Origin: Chlorokybus atmophyticus
Taxonomy: Eukaryota; Streptophyta; Chlorokybophyceae; Chlorokybales; Chlorokybaceae
NCBI GenBank assembly: GCA_009103225.1
Contig: RHPI01000401.1
Coordinates: forward strand, 47,386 to 111,385
Length of the DNA stretch: 64,000 nt
Reading direction: 5' to 3'
Under the pieces are notes generated by a model, which saw nothing but the letters and a program-made list of their open reading frames with translations, did no database searches and had not been told where the DNA came from. How positions within the stretch are numbered: position 1 is the first letter of the stretch; every line of letters starts with the position of its first letter. The position numbers were made by a program, and so were the translations under genes. Below are positions 11,681-20,650 of this stretch, one piece after another.

Positions 11681-12355
11681 GTTCAGTTGTACTAGCAGCA
11701 ATAGTAGCTCAGTATATTACATTGTAATTTATTTACTTTTGTTTTTAATTATTTGTCACGCATTCTTGCACAGCTGATGACGACAATCACGTGTGACACT
11801 CAATCAAAACTGAGCGATACAAGCAGGTACCTTTAAGAGTACACATCATTAACGATAGGTACCTTAAGGTACCTGATAGTTTCGCTCAGTTATCGTACAG
11901 TTGCCGGTACCTAACTGATAGGTACCGATTAATTACCTGTTGGTTAGGTCAAGTCCCCTTTGCTTAATTTGTTGAGTACCTGACAGGTACCTATTAATTA
12001 GGGTCTGTCCCTTAATGCAGACGGCCGCCAACTGATGGTGACGGCCGTTATGCTCAGGTCCCTGTATTGAGATCGCCGGTAGATAAAAGGTCGACAGTCT
12101 AATAAAGTATCCTCAGGTGCAGGGCCGTTGCCAATATTCAGTCGGCCGGCAGGGGAAACATTTTGCGACGTGCATACAGCAGCGCTGCTAGCATCCTCCA
12201 CGACTGCAACAGTGTATCAGCACACAAGGATGACGTGCCATCTTCACACAAGTAGTTGCGCAGAATTTAAACTGTCATTCGGTGAAACTGCGGACTACAA
12301 GGAAGACATGCCTTGAGCAACATCACTGGAGCTACATGCCAGACGCAGCATCCGG

Positions 12356-12663
12356 GTGTTAAGCATGCGGCTACAGATGTGTGTGAATAAAATGAGGATG
12401 CCATTACTTGCTGAGTATGGGTATCTCCTCGCTAATGGAGTGTACCGGGCTCAGCAGGACACAGAGGAGAGCATGCAAGCCACCAAGATGCGGGCGCAGC
12501 TAATTATGCATGGATGCAATTGCAAGAAAAACAGGTGCACAAGACACTGCAAGTGCAAGAAGAATGGGACTGCCTGTGGAGCTGGCTGCGGGTGCTTTAA
12601 CTGTCAGAACATTAAAAAGACAGCACCCCAAACCAACCATGCGGCCCTTACCGCAAGCGGATG
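12356..12663 (+). pseudogene. 3' end of the same degraded gene: CXC-type cysteine cluster
   Basis: The frame 12356-12663 encodes MPLLAEYGYLLANGVYRAQ, a charged linker, and a dense cysteine cluster: HGCNCKKNRCTRHCKCKKNG followed by TACGAGCGCFNC. This pattern (CxCKKxxCxxxxCxCKKNGxxCxxxCxCxxC) is that of tesmin/TSO1-like CXC zinc-binding repeats. The preceding residues fit the C-terminus of the gene at 9006-10219, so the two parts were one gene before the insertion at 10221-12170. Between 12171 and 12356 only broken frames remain. The cysteine repeat itself is intact. Confidence 0.6.
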
Positions 12664-12699
12664 ACACAGACAGTGACAGCTCTCATGGTGAGTCCGAAA

Positions 12700-13837
12700 A
12701 TGACTTAGAAAATGAGCCAGCTCTACAGCGTTAAGTAGTAGACCACGGCTCCTCGGATGTAGATGAGTGATTCGACGTGCATGCAAGGCTCGCGCAAACA
12801 GAAGACAGAGACATAGCTGGGTAAACATGTACACTTGTCAAATGTGTCAACGACCAGACGCACATGCTCTGGAACCAACCATGCATTCTCAGCCCGATAT
12901 TCACCACACTGGCATTTCAACAGGTTGACACAACACTGCCAGCACCCACATATGTACACACACTCAACAAAATCCACACCACACACACCCTAACATGCCT
13001 ATACATGGTTACAGCCTATGCATCAGGCAGCACCACAAACTCGTGTGCACCGTGACATGGGCAAGTGCGGCCCAGTCTTGGTGTGGCTGGCAGCGTGATC
13101 CCGGACGCGTGTACCCACTGGGCGCTCCATGCAAGTCCAGCCAAGGCGCCGCCCTAACCACCATTGCAACTCAAGTCAACTAACAGATCAATACAAATTC
13201 ACAAGCACACTGCATACGGCACAACAGCAGGCACACAAGCATGCAATGTGTAGTCACAATTGGGACGCAAGCTAACCTGCAGCTGAGTCGTCACCCATTT
13301 AGAAAATGGCGCGTGCAAGTGGCTCCCCGTAGCCCAGGTGCTCCACATATCAGGCAGGACAGGACTCCAGCGCTCAGGGTTCGGCTACTCAGCATGCGCT
13401 GTGATGGCCATCTCAAATCCATTACGAAAGTTGAGGTGCAGAGTCTCCAGGTTGCCATCCTCCATCTCACGAGGCCATATCATCAGCCCCGGTAATGTTA
13501 CTTGCAGGGCAGAGCTATGTTCAGCATGGCTCCACACTGCTCACCAAGCGCTAAACAATAAACCTGCTAACACATTCGCATTAAAGTTGCAATAACCTGT
13601 CGCATGTCGCGGAAGCAGGAGTTTGTGTCCCGCGTGGACGGATACCTTGATGGCCGATGCTCATTACGCGCACAATCAACAACAGGGGCGTCCTTCACAT
13701 CTATCAGAGTAGACCCACGATGCTGAGGCGCCGCACGCCGACCACGTGCATTTGCCACCATTGCCACCAAGTCCATGACGGCGGCAACGGCCGCGTTCTT
13801 CGGGCGCTCATCAGTCACAACTCTGGCGCCCATGCCG

Positions 13838-13871
<34 letters not shown>

Positions 13872-13940
13872 NCCCCAACAGAAGTCCCGGCCGCCACCCG
13901 CGGTATGCCACCAGCTATGGCGGCAAAATTCTAGATGCGC
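12700..13940. other. Stretch without recognisable gene; poly-C run at 13838-13876
   Basis: Short open frames only, none with a recognisable domain. CA-rich simple sequence lies near 12940-12990. A run of 34 Cs, one N and four more Cs occupies 13838-13876, probably a poorly sequenced homopolymer; polyproline or polyglycine frames crossing it are artefacts. Confidence 0.6.
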
Positions 13941-14390
13941 GGGAGCACACCGCTTGACGTTAAAGGACCATGAATGGTCCGTGCCTTCGGGCCGGGATTT
14001 TGCCCTGCTTAGTGAAATCGGTGGATCATGTATGGTCCAGCTGTCATTGACAGTCGGACCATACATGGGACCGTGCATGATCCAAATCTCACGTGAACGG
14101 TCCCATGTTTTTTTGGGGTCGCACCATGTTTGGTCCGGCCAGTTGCCGGTCGCATCAGGACTAGGTAAGAGCCAGCCAGCGGACCAGGGACTTAATCATG
14201 AATATGTACTGATAACAATTATTACTGGTCCGGCCAGCGGACCATTGAATCCGCAATGTTTATTCAAAACCATCAGAGTTTGTTGCAAATGCAGGAAAAG
14301 TGCTGCGTTTTGAGCCGACGTCACCGGCCGCGCTCGGCCTGCGGGGCGGCAGCGCATAAGGCCGTGGCGTCTTAGAAATGATTAGTGAAG

Positions 14391-14475
14391 AACACATGCG
14401 TCCACCGAGAGTCGAACCCAAGACCTTTGGAATATAAACACGACACCCTAACCACTAAGCTACATGCGCACGTAC
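14391..14475 (-). ncRNA. tRNA-like sequence with pol III A and B boxes (SINE head or tRNA relic)
   Basis: On the minus strand TAGCTTAGTGGTTAGGG resembles a pol III A box and GGTTCGACTC a B box, about 30 nt apart, as in a tRNA gene. I could not pair a convincing acceptor stem, and the T stem needs several GU pairs, so this is more likely a tRNA-derived SINE head or a decayed tRNA than a working gene. No anticodon is assigned. It lies inside the CACTA-like element. Confidence 0.3.
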
Positions 14476-15565
14476 CGGTGGGGATAGCGTAGTACTTGCA
14501 TTGTCTCGACGGCCGCTTGGCGACTGTTGGCGGCGGAAATTGCACAGGAAGTCGGCGTTGTGAATTGACAGGCCCATAGGCAGTGCATGCGCTATCAATG
14601 TGCATAGGCTGTACCAGTATTAATCAACGGTATTACATTGTTTTTGGTTATTAATGATGACAGCCGCAACTCGGCGGCTACCGAGGGTTGTGAAACCACA
14701 ATGCATTGTTGGGGGCTGTCCTTAATAATGTAACCTTGTCAGGGGTTGTCCATATCCTGCTTGCGTGCGCATACACACACCTACATCTTTATATATGTAA
14801 GCGTTTGTGAATATATATGCATACGTTTACATGACATAAATACCAAAACCGCATTGCGGCACCAACAGAGGTGTTTACTGGATTTCTTGGACACAATGCT
14901 TGATTAAAGTTGCCAATCATTCTGCGGTCTCATCAGAGGCTATTATAACAAGTGACGTCATTGATGTATACTTTTTATACATATGTATATGAGACATACT
15001 TTGTATACGGCTCACCCCCAAGTACTACTGATATAACCATTTAGACCTGCATATTCATGCGTATAAGAATAGATTCGTTTATGACACATGCTGACATTTA
15101 TATATATTATAAGACACCTATATGCATTACAAGATATATATATCATACAATGACGTATACACATATATAATGTTCATATATACGTAGATACTTGAATAAA
15201 CGCATAGAACATGTTAATGGTGCATGTTTACAAATTTTTGCAAATACACGTACGGTACTATGAACCATGTTGATTGCATAGGCAGCCCCTTACAGCTTAA
15301 TTGACAGCCGGCCGGCTGTCAATCAGCCGCCGACCATTTGCGGCTATCCACTTGCGGCTGTCCACGGTGTATAGCCGACGTCGGTGCGGCTTGTCAATTA
15401 ACACGTTAAGTGCACAATGTGCAATCAGGCATGTAGGCAATCTACTGTATCTTACGTAGGTTATTGCTACCTACTCATAATAGCCACAGGGCCGCGGTCA
15501 CTGGTCCGTGCCGCACCGTACATGGTGCGGCACGGACCGTGCGGCACAAAGTACGGTGCGCGGTA

Positions 15566-16026
15566 CAGTCTACCCCCGTTAAAAGACTTCGCTTTAAGGG
15601 AATAACCCCGCTAAGATCATGGATTATATAAAGACCAATGGTTTTACAGGCAAATATCTTCGGTTAGTGGAATAGTCTTGTACGTAATAAGACTAAGGAG
15701 AAGGCTTGAAAATCTAAGTGGGCTCAGTCTTGTAACGGGGTAATACCTTGTTAATAGCATGATTGTCTTGTTGATATTTGAATAATTCTACAAAGCATTA
15801 AGTTCATTTATTGTATTGTATGGTTTAAAGGAAATATGACAGTGAATTTTGTTACGTCAGCAAATGATGACGTGGCTTGAAATTATCGGTCGATACCCCC
15901 ATCAACAGAATATATATTCTTTAAACAATTAAAGAATATACAAGCTTATAAGCGCCAAGAGAATAACCTCGTTAGTGGAATAACAAGCTGAAAGGTAAAC
16001 GTGATGCTTATAACGGGGTTAGACTG
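15566..16026. mobile_element. pogo/Tc1-mariner-type MITE inserted in the CACTA-like element
   Basis: 461 bp with ends cagtctacccccgttaaaag and the inverse of cagtctaaccccgttataag, flanked by TA on each side (15564-15565, 16027-16028). The terminal CAGTCTAAC is the same as in the Tigger-like element at 43899, so that transposase family could have moved it. Internal copies of a motif like aataaccccgtta repeat near both ends. No coding capacity. Confidence 0.8.
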
Positions 16027-17142
16027 TAGTAGGGCCACAGGACCGCGGGACCGCACCTGGTTCGCATTCAGGGCCAACGTACATTACTGGTCCGTGCCGC
16101 ACCATGGATGGTGCGGCACGGACCATGCGTGGTGCACGTCGCCAGCCATTCACGGGCCGCGGGTCCCAGAACGGACCAGGAACGGTCCGTCCCCCGCGGA
16201 CCAGGTAGTTCTGGCTGCGGGACACGGACTATGCATGGTCCGCGGGGTCCGTGAAAGGACCATGCATGGTTCTTCAATGTCAAGCCGTGTGGAGATGACC
16301 CAGCGCAGTGAGCGATAACTCCAACACTATCACCATGCTTGCGTTACTGACCCCGCAACAAAGCGAATGCCATCATACTGTCGCCTGTGCATCGACAGAC
16401 GTGTCATCACCGCGTCTCAACCCACATCACCACCACCGACACTCTTAAACGCGAGTAAACGACATCAACACACGACGGCCATCAACCGGCTGACTGACAA
16501 GACGCCATTGAGTCTTGACCGGCATTAACTGGCTGAAGAAATAGAATGCCTTGCGCGCGCCCCCCNNNNNNNNNNCCCGCCCCCGGCTGCAGACTGTGTC
16601 AGTATTGGACATGCGTAGATTTATTTATTAGGTTTGATCTCAGGAGCGTAGCGACGTCTCATATGCTAATGTTTTTGTCTTTGGCGGCGGCGATTGCAGT
16701 CTTTGCAGCGTCTTGTGTCGTTTAGCGCTGGCTCGCTGCAAGCAAACCGCTTGGAAGGAAGAGGAACAGCCCGCCGGCAACATGGGTGCTTGCTGGCTTG
16801 ATACGTTGCGTATAACATGTTCGATTGTTCAATGCTTGTGATTCAGGCGACGCAGCTAATCTTGCCGCAGACGCAGCTAATGCTTCCGGATCAGGTGTCA
16901 CGATTATGGCAGCTATCAGCGCTAGTGGTGGCGCTGCAGCAGGCAGCGTTGCGGGCGCCTTACAGCATCGGGCGCCTCGAATGGAACGTGCGCGTCGCGA
17001 TTTGAGGCATTATGGCGGTCTTCTTGATCATGGTGGGTGGGGTAGCGGGCGAGGGGCTAGGCGCGGACGTGGCGGTGCGCGTTGTCGGTACGTGCTTGCA
17101 TTATCGTGGCTGTCGTAATTATATTTTTAATGACATTGCTTT

Positions 17143-17686
17143 CATGCACCCGGGACGCTTGCGTTGCACGAGATTCGGCGTTATTAGGACAGCACGCATT
17201 TTTTCATTGCGCATCGCCCGCTTCAGCGTCTGGTTGCTGTGATTTGCGAGAACTTTAGGCTGGAGATGCGCTGGCTGTTGCGCTGCTCGCCTTGCAAGAA
17301 GCCGCGGAGTTCTATGTGTCCGAGCTTATAAAAGACACGTGGGTTTTGCGACGACGTTCCATTTAATTTCGTGTGTTTATCTAGAGGCCAGCGTGTCAAA
17401 TTGTTTTTGGAAAGTCGGCGTGCCCAATTAGAGTAGTAGGTCGTTTGTCAACGGTGACGGGTTGTGTGATCCATATAACGTTGTTGTTCTTGCAGGAACC
17501 ATTGCTGGCAGGGCCAAGCGCGTGACGGTGCAACAAAAAGATGTGTGGTCAGCGCAGCAAATCCGCCACAAGCTTTCCAATCTTGGCGCTGCTCAAGCCA
17601 AGTGGGCTGCCAATGCAGACTGTAAGAAGGAGGTTCGTCGCGAGCGCAACTGGATCGCTATCGAGGAGGTCCTAGATCAGCACTAG
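17143..17686 (+). pseudogene. Histone H3-like gene with lesions and a C-terminal extension
   Basis: The frame from 17143 reads PGTLALHEIRRY, a TAG, then DSTHFFIAHRPLQRLVAVI and CENFRLEMRW, matching the H3 core [20 protein letters not shown]...[20 protein letters not shown]. One frame over, AVALLALQEAAEFYVSEL and IKDT match [20 protein letters not shown]. After a likely intron (GTGGGT at about 17339 to a CAG acceptor near 17495), IAGRAKRVTVQQKDVWSAQQ and IRHKL match [23 protein letters not shown]. So the alpha1-alpha3 histone fold is all present. The lesions are TAG at 17185-17187, exactly at the H3 glutamine after RRY, and a frameshift near 17270. No H3 N-terminal tail was found. Normal H3 ends at about this point, but here the frame runs on (see next feature). 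It is a divergent H3 variant or its pseudogene. Confidence 0.65.
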
Positions 17687-17695
17687 TAGAGGCGC

Positions 17696-18085
17696 TTGGA
17701 GCGTAACGCAGAGAGGAAAGCAACTCGCCGCGAGCAACGTGTTAAGGAGCGTGAAGACAGACGGGCAGCCAAAGAGCAACAGCGCCGTGGGGTAGGGCTC
17801 AAGAGGCAGACCTATGGGTCTGCTGGCCATTTTAATGACGAGGAGTTTGACCTCGAGATTAACCTTGAGCTTTCGGCGAAGACCCCTTCTTCGTCTTCCG
17901 AAGAGAAGGAGGACGACAGCCCCCCCTCTTCGCCTGAGCTCGTTCGTCGAAACACTCGCTATCGACGTAATACCTTCAACCCTCCCGATGGCGGCGGCAA
18001 AGATTTATTGGGTGGTGGGCGTGGTCTTGGTCCGGGCGGTGGAGGACTGGGTGGTGCCATGCTCGCGCGCGGGATCAGGATTTGA
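17696..18085 (+). CDS. Charged C-terminal extension in frame with the H3-like segment
   Basis: In the same frame as the last H3-like exon, after two tandem TAG codons (17684-17689), comes a highly basic coil (RNAERKATRREQRVKERED). It is followed by an acidic serine-rich stretch (SSSSEEKEDDSPPSSPE) and a glycine-rich tail (GGGRGLGPGGGGLGG). The alternation of basic, acidic and low-complexity blocks resembles chromatin-binding proteins, but no domain is recognised. It may be an extension of the H3-like protein or an independent gene whose start lies near 17696. The TAG pair makes the fusion uncertain. Confidence 0.45.
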   Translation: MERNAERKATRREQRVKEREDRRAAKEQQRRGVGLKRQTYGSAGHFNDEEFDLEINLELSAKTPSSSSEEKEDDSPPSSPELVRRNTRYRRNTFNPPDGGGKDLLGGGRGLGPGGGGLGGAMLARGIRI

Positions 18086-18480
18086 GTGTACATATAGGTT
18101 GTTATGAATCTGACATGATCTTTGCTTGGCTTGTTTGCGTTGTGATCGATATTCTGTGTGTGCGATCGGGTACTTGTGCGTGGCACTTGAAAATAACATG
18201 TGTGCCAATATGATAATATATCGGCATACGTACTGCACATTTATTGTCCCCAACAACGACGCCCGATAACTGTCAGCTTAACGGTTAGAACGGTGTCGTG
18301 TCGATGTCGTTACTGATATTGAATATACATTTCATATGATAAGCATGTGATATCGGCGTTGATGAACTTGAAATTAGCCTGACAATGCCATATACATGTT
18401 GTGACCGACTGAACGGTATCAGGGTCAGCGTTGCATTGCGCAACGCGATTGGGAGTTAAGGCTGAACGGCTATTGCATAG

Positions 18481-19062
18481 GCGGATAATTCTCCTCAACA
18501 ACTTAGGCTACACGCCTGAGCTGATTTGCGACTACCCTTTGAGTGACGACGAGGTGGACGCCATGATACGTGAAGGCATGACCACAGATCGGCAATTTTG
18601 AGCAGAGTTCCAGACGGCACATTGACCGTTGTCTGCTTTGTCGTCGCATATTTGTAATAGCATATATTATGTCATCATATATGTGTCTTGTATATGTAAT
18701 ATAAGTCGCTGACAACAATTTGGTGCCAGGTGCCGCCAAATGTCTTTACGCCAAGTATGGCAGGCAATTTGAGCGAGGCACAGATCCACATGCAGCTTTG
18801 TCAACACTGTTGAGAACCATAAATGTTGATTGCGGACGTGCACCTGAGTTCCCATGTATATGTGCAACGCAACTGCTGAAGTTGATTTGTATCTTTCAAG
18901 TCTTGGATTGGGACGAGTACAGACGCTTGATTTTTGACCAAGCGACTCGTATGTTGGCAAATTGCGTCGTTAAAACAATCAGATGTGCTTTGTTAATGAG
19001 GTTGAGGCTTGCGAGTTACAAGATTCGTTTTGTCCGTTTTAACATGCCGCATGTACACTGCT
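18481..19062 (+). CDS. Unrecognised two-exon gene, member A of a local paralog pair
   Basis: An exon ending near 18598 encodes RRIILLNNLGYTPEL...YPLSDDEVDAMIREG...DRQF. A second, beginning at an acceptor CAG at 18729, encodes AAKCLYAKYGRQFE, HAALSTLLRTI and ATQLLKLI. Both exons align with the opposite-strand gene at 19720-20470, including the splice junction before (A/S)(A/S)K. The donor of the first exon was not located, and the frame after 18950 degenerates. Family and function are unknown. Confidence 0.4.
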
Positions 19063-19719
19063 AAAGCACAACATAGGCATAAACCCAACAGCGTCATTGA
19101 TTTGAACAACATTTCGGATTTGAACAACCAAACCTGCCTGCTTTTCAAGGGGTCTCCGGCCAACGTATTCAGGCATTCTACACCATTTTTATGTCACTCT
19201 AAAGTTAAGTCCCGCTCTTTGGCTTTGGCCAATTCTTGCAAGTCGTACGTGGCTTCAATGTCCATGTTTACTTAACTGTCGAACGTTCAATTGTTGAGTA
19301 ATTTACTTAACTTTGTCGGGGGTTTGCGCGCATGTTGTTGAAAGCGAGTCTTGAGATGGATGGAGTGACCGATGTATACCGTACATGCATGTTGCATCGC
19401 GTGATGATATGCCATTAGTATGTGACATTGCATTATTATTTTTGTGGCATGGTTCACCTTAGCTTACCAAATGCAATGTGGGTGAGCTTGTACACGTAGT
19501 ACTGCTTCAAACCTTGTAAGATTTAGCTTTTTTCAATTTTGCGGCTTGATGACGATGTGGTCCTGCAGAGTAGATGCCGCGCTTGATGATGAGGGCATGT
19601 CAATACTCGGAATGTGTGAGCAGTCGTCCAGCATGCTACGGCGGCGCTTTTCTTTTTATGGTTGGCACTGGCACGTGTTGGCATATTTCCCTTATGAGCT
19701 CGATGGCCTGGGCCTCTGT

Positions 19720-20470
19720 CAGGTGCTTGCAAATATCCCATATAATCGCCTCCAATCGAAAATGAGCTCCATCAGCTGGTCCGTTTTAACCAGGATGGTG
19801 TTCTCGTCGTGGCCGCTGTCCTTGATCATGGCTGCGTTGAGCGCCGCAAACGTGTCGTATCTGTGCATGTTCGGTAGGAACTCTTTGCCGAATTTGGCGA
19901 AGTAGTACTTGCTGGAGCCTGTAATTGAAATTGTGTTAGCACAGTTCCTATGATGACGTTCACACCCACAGACACATGTTTCCCTAATGCACAATCACAT
20001 GTTGGAGGCGCGTTTTTATGGCCATATATTTCTTTAAAGCGCTTTTCGGCCTCTTCACCCTTGCGAGAGAGGCGGTCGACATCGTCTTGGGTCCAAAAGG
20101 TGACACCATAATACTCTTGCGGCAAGAAACTCAGGTTGTCTAATCTGAACTTCTGTCTGTCGGTCTGAACGTAAGGGGACTGGTTCTCAGCTGGTTCGTT
20201 GATATTGATTGATTGCATTGGCTTTTTGTTAAACTTGGCATAATTTTCGTAATACCCGCCCACGATCTCGTCGACCCTGTGTGAATTTGCACATGTAAGT
20301 GATGTGCTCTGTTGGGAAAGTGACAGCGACGTTTCACATACATACTTCTCCATTGGTGGTGATGATTGATAAGCCGATATACTTGAAACGTTGCTGTGCC
20401 GCCGTTGCGCCGCCACCAGCCGACCGCCCTCTCGAGTGAAAGGGCCTGGTGGACCCATGGCCCCTTTCAT
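19720..20470 (-). CDS. Unrecognised spliced gene, member B of a local paralog pair
   Basis: From ATG 20470 the minus strand encodes MKGAMGPPGPFTREGGRLVA and on to SSPPMEK. A short intron (donor GTATGT near 20341, acceptor CACACAG near 20282) leads to VDEIVGGYYENYAKFNKKPM and FLPQEYYGVTFWTQDDVDRL. A second intron ends at TTACAG near 19923 and the next exon reads SSKYYFAKFGKEF, FAALNAAMI and VKTDQLMELIFDWRRLYG. No known domain is recognised. It is diverged from, and convergent with, member A at 18481-19062. It lies directly downstream of the PIF1-like helicase on the same strand, which suggests the two came together, but this is inference. Confidence 0.45.
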
Positions 20471-20650
20471 TTGCTCGCATCACGTGCCTATACGATAATG
20501 TCATGTAAACTTATCTTACATGTACAACGTTAGTAACAACGTTATATAACTTATACCGTCATATCACACTTACTTGATCTATCACGCATTAGCATAATGT
20601 TCATAGGTAATGTCGTTCCATCCCTTTTTGAAAACCATGGTCAGTTGTCA

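Larger units (their letters stand above)
10221..12170. mobile_element. Inverted-repeat DNA element, copy 1 (non-coding family with hairpins)
   Basis: The ends cgtcgcaaaat (10221) and attttgcgacg (to 12170) are exact inverted repeats. Inside the left end is the phrase gggactgagggactgacggg. The whole sequence recurs at 43327-47935. Removing the solo LTR here and the Tigger element there leaves about 1.5-1.6 kb in both copies. It has no credible ORF; a glycine-rich frame near 11100-11250 is simple repeat. It carries several hairpins (10760-10940) and a GTA/GTAG-rich minisatellite near 11210. It interrupts the CXC-cluster gene, so it inserted after that gene was in place. Target duplication is not resolved and the superfamily is unknown. 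Confidence 0.7.
13946..16291. mobile_element. Non-autonomous CACTA-like element with palindromic subterminal repeats
   Basis: The ends cacaccgcttgac (13946) and gtcaagccgtgtg (to 16291) are inverted repeats with one mismatch, and the similarity runs on for about 35 bp. A 3-bp duplication, GAG, flanks both sides (13943-13945, 16292-16294). Terminal CAC and a 3-bp target duplication are the signature of EnSpm/CACTA elements. Both ends carry many variants of the palindrome GGACCATGCATGGTCC (for example 13967, 16120, 16230, 16257) and GGTCCGTGCCGCACC pairs, like the subterminal transposase-binding arrays of CACTA elements. No transposase is inside. The middle is AT-rich and includes a perfect 22-bp palindrome at 15301-15322 and a separate MITE at 15566-16026. 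The same palindrome family recurs at 20816 and 50149. Confidence 0.75.

Noticed and set aside
13657-14313. A 218-codon frame with a polyproline run
   Set aside because: Created by a poly-C homopolymer with an N. No domain, and it crosses into the CACTA-like element end.
7970-17689. TAG and TAA codons at glutamine-like positions (for example the H3-like gene, coiled-coil gene, integrase), suggesting a UAR = Gln genetic code as in some ulvophyte algae
   Set aside because: Hundreds of codons of the callose synthase exons use only CAA/CAG for Gln and contain no TAA/TAG. TGA stops at Trp or Arg positions occur in the same elements, so decay by transitions explains everything.
17462-18085. Treating the H3-like exon and the charged tail as one certain intact fusion protein
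   Set aside because: Two tandem TAG codons at 17684-17689 separate them in frame, so the fusion is reported as possible only.
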